Positions 48,901 through 59,600 of a stretch of DNA of 64,000 nucleotides are shown here, piece after piece (position 1 is the stretch's first letter; the number at the start of each line of letters is the position of its first letter). This DNA is from Imbricaverruca yamaguchii (Eukaryota > Arthropoda > Thecostraca > Neoverrucidae), in NCBI GenBank assembly GCA_034440575.1, contig JAOTOL010001219.1, forward strand, positions 1 to 64,000. Direction: 5' to 3'. The notes under the pieces were generated by a model. The model had not been told where the DNA came from. It made no database searches and saw nothing but the letters and a program-made list of their open reading frames with translations. A program made the position numbers and the translations under genes.

Positions 48901-51900
48901 ATGTTTCCAGGGAGGGTGGAGGGCATAGGTTAGGGTTAGGTGGACCCGTCTCTAGACGAACGTTGTGGACGTCACAGGCCTGGGTTAGCTTGACACCTAC
49001 GGTTACAGATGGTAGAGCGGACTGCATAGGTCAGGATTAGCTGAAGAGCTATCTTCCGGCGTGCGAAAACGTTACAGGTCAGTGTTAGCTGGAAACCTAC
49101 GTTCCCAGGGAGTGTGGACGCCATAGGTCAACATTAGCTGTGCTCCTACGTTCCCACAGCGTGCGGATGGTATAGGTCATGTTTAGCTGGATACCTAAGT
49201 CCCCAGTGTGTGTGGACGGCATAAGTCAGTGTTAGCCCGACAAGTACGCTCCCGGTGTGTGTGGAGGGCATAGGTCAGGGTTAGCTGGACAGATATGTTC
49301 CCAGAGTGTGTGGCCGGTATAGGTGAGTGTTAGCTGGACACCTACGCTTCTAGTGAGTGTGTAGGGCATTGGTGAGGGATAACTGGGACCCTACGTTCCC
49401 AGAGAGTGTGGACGGCATAGATCATGGTTAGCTGCAAAACCTACATTCCCGGAGGATACTGACGATATAGGTCAGTGCTAGCTGGACACCTGCGCTCCTA
49501 GTGACTGTGGAGGGCATAGGTCAGGTTTAGCTGGGCACCTAAGTTCCCTGAGAGTGTGGACGGCATGGCGTGGGTGGGTTCACACCTACGGTCCGAGATG
49601 AGAGTGCGGACAGCGCAGGTCAGGTCGGGGTTAGACGAACACCCATCTTCCGGAGAGTGGGGTTGTTACAGGTCAGTTTTAGCTGTACACCTAGCTTCCC
49701 AGATAAAAATACTGAAGGCACAGGTCAGGGTTAGATGGACACGTACGCTCCCAGGGAGGGTGAATGGCATAGGTCATTGTTAGCGCGGCACGTACGTTCC
49801 CAGAGCGTAAGGACGGTATAGGTCACTTTTACCTGGATACCTAACTCCCGAGGGCGCGTGGCGGCATAGATCAGGGTTAGCAGGACACCTACGTTCCGAG
49901 AGGTCGTGGACGGCATATGTCAGGTTTTGTTGGACACCGAAGTCCCCAGGGTGTGTGGACAACATGGGTCAGGATTAACTGGATACCTATGTTTCCAGGG
50001 AGGGTGGACGGCATAGGTTAGGGTTAGGTGGACCCGTCTCTAGACGAACGTCGTGGACGTCACAGGCCTGGGTTAGCTTGACACCTACGGTTACAGATGG
50101 TAGAGCGGACTGCATAGGTCAGGATTAGCTGAAGAGCTATCTTCCGGCGTGCAAAAACGTTACAGGTCAGGGTTAGCTGGAACGCTGCGTTTCCAAAGAG
50201 TGTGGACGCCATAGGTCAACATTAGCTGTGCTCCTACGTTCCCACAGCGTGCGGATGGTATAGGTCATGTTTAGCTGGATACCTAAGTCCCCAGTGTGTG
50301 TGGACGGCATAAGTCAGTGTTAGCCCGACAAGTACGCTCCCGGTGTGTGTGGAGGGCATAGGTCAGGGTTAGCTGGACAGATATGTTCCCAGAGTTTGTG
50401 GCCGGTATAGGTGAGTGTTAGCTGGACACCTACGCTTCTAGTGAGTGTGCAGGGCATTGGTGAGGGATAACTGGGACCCTACGTTCCCAGTGAGTGTGGA
50501 CGGCATAGATCATGGTTAGCTGCAAAACCTACATTCCCGGAGGATACTGACGATATAGGTCAGTGCTAGCTGGACACCTGCGCTCCTAGTGGCTGTGGAG
50601 GGCATAGGTCAGGTTTAGCTGGGCACCTAAGTTCCCTGAGAGTGTGGACGGCATGGCGTGGGTGGGTTCACACCTACGGTCCGAGATGAGAGTGCGGACA
50701 GCGCAGGTCAGGTCGGGGTTAGACGAACACCCATCTTCCGGAGAGTGGGGTTGTTACAGGTCAGTTTTAGCTGTACACCTAGCTTCCCAGATAAAAATAC
50801 TGAAGGCACAGGTCAGGGTTAGATGGACACGTACGCTCCCAGGGAGGGTGAATGGCATAGGTCATTGTTAGCGCGGCACGTACGTTCCCAGAGCGTAAGG
50901 ACGGTATAGGTCACTTTTACCTGGATACCTAACTCCCGAGGGCGCGTGGGGGCATAGATCAGGGTTAGCAGGACACCTACGTTCCGTGAGGGCGTGGACG
51001 GCATATGTCAGGTTTTGTTGTACACCGAAGTCCCCAGGGTGTGTGGACAACATGGGTCAGGATTAACTGGATACCTATGTTTTCAGGGTGGGTGGACGGC
51101 ATAGGTTAGGGTTAGGTGGGCCCGTCTCTAGACGAACGTCGTGGACGTCACAGGCCTGGGTTAGCTTGACACCTACGGTTACAGATGGTAGAGCGGACTG
51201 CATAGGTCAGGATTAGCTGAAGAGCTATCTTCCGGCGTGCAAAAACGTTACAGGTCAGGGTTAGCTGGAACGCTGCGTTTCCAAAGAGTGTGGACGCCAT
51301 AGGTCAACATTAGCTGTGCTCCTACGTTCCCACAGCGTGCGGATGGTATAGGTCATGTTTAGCTGGATACCTAAGTCCCCAGTGTGTGTGGACGGCATAA
51401 GTCAGTGTTAGCCCGACAAGTACGCTCCCGGTGTGTGTGGAGGGCATAGGTCAGGGTTAGCTGGACAGATATGTTCCCAGAGTGTGTGGCCGGTATAGGT
51501 GAGTGTTAGCTGGACACCTACGCTTCTAGTGAGTGTGTAGGGCATTGGTGAGGGATAACTGGGACCCTACGTTCCCAGAGAGTGTGGACGGCATAGATCA
51601 TGGTTAGCTGCAAAACCTACATTCCCGGAGGATACTGACGATATAGGTCAGTGCTAGCTGGACACCTGCGCTCCTAGTGACTGTGGAGGGCATAGGTCAG
51701 GTTTAGCTGGGCACCTAAGTTCCCTGAGAGTGTGGACGGCATGGCGTGGGTGGGTTCACACCTACGGTCCGAGATGAGAGTGCGGACAGCGCAGGTCAGG
51801 TCGGGGTTAGACGAACACCCATCTTCCGGAGAGTGGGGTTGTTACAGGTCAGTTTTAGCTGTACACCTAGCTTCCCAGATAAAAATACTGAAGGCACAGG

Positions 51901-54900
51901 TCAGGGTTAGATGGACACGTACGCTCCCAGGGAGGGTGAATGGCATAGGTCATTGTTAGCGCGGCACGTACGTTCCCAGAGCGTAAGGACGGTATAGGTC
52001 ACTTTTACCTGGATACCTAACTCCCGAGGGCGCGTGGCGGCATAGATCAGGGTTAGCAGGACACCTACGTTCCGAGAGGTCGTGGACGGCATATGTCAGG
52101 TTTTGTTGGACACCGAAGTCCCCAGGGTGTGTGGACAACATGGGTCAGGATTAACTGGATACCTATGTTTCCAGGGAGGGTGGACGGCATAGGTTAGGGT
52201 TAGGTGGACCCGTCTCTAGACGAACGTCGTGGACGTCACAGGCCTGGGTTAGCTTGACACCTACGGTTACAGATGGTAGAGCGGACTGCATAGGTCAGGA
52301 TTAGCTGAAGAGCTATCTTCCGGCGTGCAAAAACGTTACAGGTCAGGGTTAGCTGGAACGCTGCGTTTCCAAAGAGTGTGGACGCCATAGGTCAACATTA
52401 GCTGTGCTCCTACGTTCCCACAGCGTGCGGATGGTATAGGTCATGTTTAGCTGGATACCTAAGTCCCCAGTGTGTGTGGACGGCATAAGTCAGTGTTAGC
52501 CCGACAAGTACGCTCCCGGTGTGTGTGGAGGGCATAGGTCAGGGTTAGCTGGACAGATATGTTCCCAGAGTTTGTGGCCGGTATAGGTGAGTGTTAGCTG
52601 GACACCTACGCTTCTAGTGAGTGTGCAGGGCATTGGTGAGGGATAACTGGGACCCTACGTTCCCAGTGAGTGTGGACGGCATAGATCATGGTTAGCTGCA
52701 AAACCTACATTCCCGGAGGATACTGACGATATAGGTCAGTGCTAGCTGGACACCTGCGCTCCTAGTGGCTGTGGAGGGCATAGGTCAGGTTTAGCTGGGC
52801 ACCTAAGTTCCCTGAGTGTGGACGGCATGGCGTGGGTGGGTTCACACCTACGGTCCGAGATGAGAGTGCGGACAGCGCAGGTCAGGTCGGGGTTAGACGA
52901 ACACCCATCTTCCGGAGAGTGGGGTTGTTACAGGTCAGTTTTAGCTGTACACCTAGCTTCCCAGATAGAAATACTGAAGGCACAGGTCAGGGTTAGATGG
53001 ACACGTACGCTCCCAGGGAGGGTGAATGGCATAGGTCATTGTTAGCGCGGCACGTACGTTCCCAGAGCGTAAGGACGGTATAGGTCACTTTTACCTGGAT
53101 ACCTAACTCCCGAGGGCGCGTGGGGGCATAGATCAGGGTTAGCAGGACACCTACGTTCCGAGAGGGCGTGGACGGCATATGTCAGGTTTTGTTGGACACC
53201 GAAGTCCCCAGGGTGTGTGGACAACATGGGTCAGGATTAACTGGATACCTATGTTTCCAGGGAGGGTGGACGGCATAGGTTAGGGTTAGGTGGACCCGTC
53301 TCTAGACGAACGTCGTGGACGTCACAGGCCTGGGTTAGCTTGACACCTACGGTTACAGATGGTAGAGCGGACTGCATAGGTCAGGATTAGCTGAAGAGCT
53401 ATCTTCCGGCGTGCAAAAACGTTACAGGTCAGGGTTAGCTGGAACGCTGCGTTTCCAAAGAGTGTGGACGCCATAGGTCAACATTAGCTGTGCTCCTACG
53501 TTCCCACAGCGTGCGGATGGTATAGGTCATGTTTAGCTGGATACCTAAGTCCCCAGTGTGTGTGGACGGCATAAGTCAGTGTTAGCCCGACAAGTACGCT
53601 CCCGGTGTGTGTGGAGGGCATAGGTCAGGGTTAGCTGGACAGATATGTTCCCAGAGTGTGTGGCCGGTATAGGTGAGTGTTAGCTGGACACCTACGCTTC
53701 TAGTGAGTGTGTAGGGCATTGGTGAGGGATAACTGGGACCCTACGTTCCTAGAGAGTGTGGACGGCATAGATCATGGTTAGCTGCAAAACCTACATTCCC
53801 GGAGGATACTGACGATATAGGTCAGTGCTAGCTGGACACCTGCGCTCCTAGTGGCTGTGGAGGGCATAGGTCAGGTTTAGCTGGGCACCTAAGTTCCCTG
53901 AGAGTGTGGACGGCATGGCGTGGGTGGGTTCACACCTACGGTCCGAGATGAGAGTGCGGACAGCGCAGGTCAGGTCGGGGTTAGACGAACACCCATCTTC
54001 CGGAGAGTGGGGTTGTTACAGGTCAGTTTTAGCTGTACACCTAGCTTCCCAGATAAAAATACTGAAGGCACAGGTCAGGGTTAGATGGACACGTACGCTC
54101 CCAGGGAGGGTGAATGGCATAGGTCATTGTTAGCGCGGCACGTACGTTCCCAGAGCGTAAGGACGGTATAGGTCACTTTTACCTGGATACCTAACTCCCG
54201 AGGGCGCGTGTGGGGCATAGATCAGGGTTAGCAGGACACCTACGTTCCGAGAGGGCGTGGACGGCATATGTCAGGTTTTGTTGGACACCGAAGTCCCCAG
54301 GGTGTGTGGACAACATGGGTCAGGATTAACTGGATACCTATGTTTCCAGGGAGGGTGGACGGCATAGGTTAGGGTTAGGTGGACCCGTCTCTAGACGAAC
54401 GTCGTGGACGTCACAGGCCTGGGTTAGCTTGACACCTACGGTTACAGATGGTAGAGCGGACTGCATAGGTCAGGATTAGCTGAAGAGCTATCTTCCGGCG
54501 TGCAAAAACGTTACAGGTCAGGGTTAGCTGGAACGCTGCGTTTCCAAAGAGTGTGGACGCCATAGGTCAACATTAGCTGTGCTCCTACGTTCCCACAGCG
54601 TGCGGATGGTATAGGTCATGTTTAGCTGGATACCTAAGTCCCCAGTGTGTGTGGACGGCATAAGTCAGTGTTAGCCCGACAAGTACGCTCCCGGTGTGTG
54701 TGGAGGGCATAGGTCAGGGTTAGCTGGACAGATATGTTCCCAGAGTGTGTGGCCGGTATAGGTGAGTGTTAGCTGGACACCTACGCTTCTAGTGAGTGTG
54801 TAGGGCATTGGTGAGGGATAACTGGGACCCTACGTTCCCAGAGAGTGTGGACGGTATAGATCATGGTTATCTGCAAAACCTACATTCCCGGAGGGTACTG

Positions 54901-55566
54901 ACGATATAGGTCAGTGCTAGCTGGACACCTGCGCCCCTAGTGACTGTGGAGGGCATAGGTCAGGTTTAGCTGGGCACCTACGTTCCCTGAGTGTGTGGAC
55001 GGCATGGCGTGGGTGGGTTCACACCTACGGTCCGAGATGAGAATGCGGACAGCGCAGGTCAGGTCGGGGTTAGACGAACACCCATCTTCCGGAGAGTGGG
55101 GTTGTTACAGGTCAGTTTTAGCTGTACACCTAGCTTCCCAGATAAAAATACTGAAGGCACAGGTCAGGGTTAGATGGACACGTACGCTCCCAGGGAGGGT
55201 GAATGGCATAGGTCATTGTTAGCGCGGCACGTACGTTCCCAGAGCGTAAGGACGGTATAGGTCACTTTTACCTGGGTACCTAACTCCCGAGGGCGCGTGG
55301 GGGCATAGATCAGGGTTTGCAGGACACCTACGTTCCGAGAGGGCGTGGACAGCATATGTCAGGTTTTGTTGTACACCGAAGTCCCTAGGGTGCGTGGACA
55401 ACATGGGTCAGGATTAACTGGATACCTATGTTTCCAGGGAGGGTGGAGGGCATAGGTTAGGGTTAGGTGGACCCGTCTCTAGACGAACGTTGTGGACGTC
55501 ACAGGCCTGGGTTAGCTTGACACCTACGGTTACAGATGGGAGAGCGGACCGCATAGGTCATGATTA
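45977..55566 (+). repeat. Satellite main array, 1,088-bp higher-order units
   Basis: Monomers of about 49 bases are grouped into higher-order units of about 22 monomers. The landmark gacaagtacg opens units at 45977, 47065, 48153, 49239, 50327, 51415, 52503, 53589 and 54678, with spacing 1,088, 1,088, 1,086, 1,088, 1,088, 1,088, 1,086 and 1,089. The last unit is cut after about 889 bases. Units are nearly identical while monomers inside a unit differ a lot, the defining pattern of higher-order repeats. The 61- and 75-codon frames that recur in each unit are not genes. Confidence 0.97.
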
Positions 55567-56240
55567 CATAGATAAAAATATTCACACCCATAATGCGGAA
55601 AATCACGGCGACAAAACAACACCTTTATAAAGAGTTAGATAAGCCGAATAATGGGTGTTCGTTGAGCATTTTACCCGGTTAAAAAAGGCGTGTTTTTCAA
55701 ACTCTTCAGCTCCCGTAACCCTGCTAAAGAGTGTTCATGTACCACATCAGTTCATTAATACTTCACTAAGGGTGTTCGTTGACACCCATTATGGTAGTTG
55801 TGTTACACCACCCGGTCACGGATCCCGGAAAGCTCCAAAATAACACCCTTCTCAATAAAAAGTAACCCTACACCTAGGGTGTAGCTCAACACCCTAAGCT
55901 ATAGGTGTTCGTCTACACCCTCTGGTGTGATAGCACACTTCAAAAAGTACATTTTGGGCATCTAAAATAATATGCACAAAATTTACATGTTACACTGATA
56001 TAAAGGCATACAAATAACATTGCATCGTCAACGCGCACCATTCTTTGACGTTTCAAAGGATGAATATTTTCACTGTATGTCGCCAAAACCTGAAAACAGT
56101 TCCATTTCATTTTCAGTTTTATTAAACATAACCGATCAACACCGATATAAGCGAGATAGCTGAACACATTAATCAAACTACTGCTTAATACAGTACCGTA
56201 AAGCAAAACGAGTCGCTTCCACTACGCTACCGAACTGCGG
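55567..56240. other. Satellite flank with repeated gggtgt/acaccc hairpins
   Basis: From 55652 to 55925 the phrase ggtgttcgt and its partner acaccc recur as short stem-loops: gggtgttcgttgacaccc (55770-55787), agggtgtagctcaacaccct (55875-55894) and taggtgttcgtctacaccct (about 55902-55921). This looks like a foldback or MITE-like repeat. The rest, down to the 3' end of the SAMD3-like gene, shows only a candidate poly(A) signal. Confidence 0.5.
56118..56123 (-). promoter_or_regulatory. Candidate polyadenylation signal of the SAMD3-like gene
   Basis: The hexamer AATAAA reads on the minus strand about 185 bases beyond the stop codon at 56306, a usual distance for a short 3' UTR. The context is AT-rich, so a chance match is possible. 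Confidence 0.35.
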
Positions 56241-56380
56241 TACGGAACTACGCTACTTCAAAATTCAGTTTTGGGATGGAGGATAGGGTCTTATCGGAGA
56301 CACCGCTACAGTATCGGAACAACGCTACTAGTTGCTTCAAAACTTAGTTTTTGGATGAAGGATAATGTCTTATCGGGGAC
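56241..56380. repeat. Tandem duplication over the 3' end of the SAMD3-like coding region
   Basis: Two copies of about 62 and 69 bases (56241-56302 and 56312-56380) share the order cggaac, acgctac, ttcaaaa, ttggatg, ggata, gtcttatcgg. On the minus strand the right copy encodes the last residues (VPDKTLSFIQKLSFEA). The left copy, past the stop, would encode a similar VSDKTLSSIPKLNFEVA ending in its own stop. Confidence 0.65.
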
Positions 56381-56655
56381 CGAGATTCCATCGTCAATTC
56401 CCAGCACATACCTTTGAATGAAAGTTCCGAAACACCTATAACGTTTCGAAAACTGGCAGTTAAATACCGAGTGTACCAGCGTAAACATCAGGACAGCCGA
56501 CTCCACACTTTGGACAGTGTAGCACTGCTGTCTCTCTACCCAAATGGTGTACCCTGAAGTAAGTTTCTGAAGGTGTGGGCTGCCGTCCCGTGGTTCAGCA
56601 GAATCCATCAGCCAGGGCTCTCGGAGCACGGCCATGGCCTGTTTGAGGGCGCTTT
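56306..56655 (-). CDS. SAMD3-like gene, last exon with stop codon
   Basis: The acceptor actgccctcattgcag opens a frame of 115 codons ending TAG at 56306-56308. It reads SALKQAMAVLREPWLMDS near the start, then TIWVERQQCYTVQSVESAVL, then a hydrophobic helix, then TFIQRYVLGIDDG and TLSFIQKLSF. A hydrophobic helix followed by TFIQRYxL and a final FIQKLxxFE matches the usual C-terminus of SAMD3-like proteins. Two bases of a split codon open the exon, so the previous exon must end in phase 1. The last 25 codons lie in a short tandem duplication. Confidence 0.62.
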
Positions 56656-59600
56656 CTGCAATGAGGGCAGTATGCCTTGTTAGAGTAAATACACATGCTA
56701 CGACACCAAATTAACCCGGCAGTCGCTGGCGTGTTCTCCCATACACCAGTCACCGGGAGGATTTTATCCCGTCAACTCCGGAACCAATGGACGGAACGAA
56801 ATGAAACGAATTGCAGCGGATAGCACAACACAATTCACCATGCCGTAATTATTTGTGTCGACGAGAGGACATCGATGTTGTCACAGGTCAGGTCCTCTAA
56901 AACAGATTCAAATATCTCTGAAATATTTTTCGCTTTAGAACCTGTTTGAAAACGGTGCGCATGAGTTCACATTGAGTTCACATTCACAGGAGAACCTGTC
57001 ATTTACGCACGTCACATACCTTGCACATGTGCATGGACCCACTGCACGGGATATACATGCTTATGCCCAAAATTAAGTCTTAGATAAGAAAAGACATTCC
57101 AATATATTCGTATGCATACCATAAAGGAGCCTAAATCTTAATTCCAGTTATTCAATGCAATGTTTTCAAGTTTATATGTAGCGCTTCATTATGCCTTATT
57201 TGGTTATGCTCCCAGAGTAATGGTCGGGGAACATCCCGGAATAATATTCAATGCCGATTTCGAATTTGGCATCTATTTTTACCCCATAAAAATAAGAACG
57301 ATACATTTTCAGCAGAATATAAATTGCAAAACAACTCGGGTCATCCATGACCTAAGGGCCATGATCTAGGCCATTAATATGGTCAACAAATGAACATTTT
57401 GTAATCGAAATTGCATCCAAATACTTCCTTGCATCAGTCCTTTGATTCATGATATTGGTTCCCCACACTTGAAAACATGATGGCCATATCCAAATGTGTT
57501 CGCAGCCGCGTTCACACATTCATTAATCTAGCCATTGGTAGCGAAAAGTGAGGACCTTTATCCACCGATCTGGGTAGTATGAATGGATAATCAAAGTTGC
57601 AATTATTGGGTGATCGCTGCATCCCCAAGATCTCAAACGGGAGATTTAAGACCATTGCATCTGCATACCACCAGGAGCCAGATCCGACTGCAAACTGTAA
57701 AGTTGACATGGCGAACATATCCTTTTGCTCGTAAGAGGGCGGTCCGCCGACCCTTATGGCTACCACACACTGGTTACAGAAACACATGGCTTCAAACTTT
57801 GGCGTCGCCAATGGAAATATATTGTTGAAATTCAAGCAAGTTGTGCATTATTATTTTTTAAACCAACACCTTACTGCTAAGCCATGCTAGTACGTTCAAC
57901 ACTCAGCTCCAATCCTGCCCCAGAACAAACACTTGGTTCCACTTGTGGTGAGATCAGTGGTGGGTTCAGTATCGAGACAGTGGTGGATCTAGAGTGAAGA
58001 CATAATTTAATTCTTAGAAGCTATTTCAATATTAATTTGCTTCAAATTGCTTCGGAAATGATATAGAACAATTAGGAGCATGCACTTCCCCGAGCTCGCA
58101 TAACTTGGCTGACCAGAAATAAGTTTCTTGTTCAGCAATGTTCAGTGACTTTGAGTTTAAATAAAAAAGATAAAAAAGATAAACAATTAAAAATGATACA
58201 AGTTTTAAACCGCTGGGCTACAACTAAAGGTTGTCCTTTATTTGTTTCATTTTGCCATATTTTCCAACTAGAAACTTGCCTACACAACTGTGTAAGAATA
58301 TACACATTTGTGTTACATGAGTGTTTTCTTTTTTTAGATGACGATTTACGTTTCATGTTTACTTTCGAACATAAGAACTAGTGTTGATCATGAATTGCAG
58401 TTTTCAGAATCATGGTGGTGTTAGCTCTCCAATGGGTGCAAATTAATGTGGGTTACGTTTATGACATACGCCAAACTGGAGTCCATAAAAGATGCAGTTT
58501 TTATCCGGAAACAAATGTGCTCCATAATATGAAATGGAGACAATGGTCTCTGTCCACTTAAGGGACGCAAACAACAAAATATCCTAAAACAACTCGTTTG
58601 TACAGTGTACCATGTTAACCGTACCAAAGGGTCCCTTGAGTGCTGTCGCGACCTTCTCCAGCCAGGAAACCAAGTTACTTCTCGCCCACTTTTCGAAGTC
58701 CGGCCGGCAGCTGATCCGATCCATCTCCAGCCAGAACTGTACAGTAAACGATACACATTAATTGCATACCACTACTGCATTCACCACACCACCGGTATCA
58801 CACAACTGCTGCCGTGATGATGATGAATTGGGGTTTATGGGCGCGTCGACTGGCAGGGTAATTTTGCGCCTAAAACTGTGTTTACAGACAATCTGCCATG
58901 CTCCTATAGTAGTCAGTAATAAATAATCCTCAGCAGCGGCTACATACAACATCAAAAGCTCCTTGTTGAAAGAAGGTAAACATTTCCCCAGACGATACGA
59001 CCCCAGTAATTTTTAGTAGCATACGCATTATCGGTGTTCACCCGTCCTAAAATCTGGTGTCGTAGAGGTACTGATGTCGTAGAGGTAAAATCTGGTGTTC
59101 CAACAGTAAACAACCTACAAAACATGATACACGGTAAGCGGGTCGGAACAGCTTGGGCATAAAGGTCGTATGTAATGACCGATCAGCGTGTACATGACCG
59201 GTTAGCTACATACTGACCGGTCATCACTGATCAGTAGGTAGCTGTGTATCGCGAAGGCATGCCCTATCTACAATCGGCAGAGCGTTATTCCCTCTCGTCG
59301 TGAGGTCCGGTGTGAGGACTGTGACATTCCTAGCTACGGCTTTATTACCCTCAGCTTACTAGTTTTGGAGTTCCAGGCTCTTGCCATTCGGATCGTATGT
59401 ATGATAATATATAATATAATATGTATGATAATATATGTATGATAGAGGTGGCCGAACTTCACGGCCATTACTGATAGCGTGCTTAGCGGCTATATCGGCA
59501 ACTTCATTTCCAGCAAGTCCAACATGGCGGGGGATCCAGCAGAATACGATATTATGGCGATACCAGTTCGGTATTCGACGGCACGTGGAATCCTGTGGAC

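Noticed and set aside
46294..55404. Recurring 61- and 75-codon frames on both strands
   Set aside because: They repeat at exactly the satellite unit spacing and decay with it, so they are not genes.
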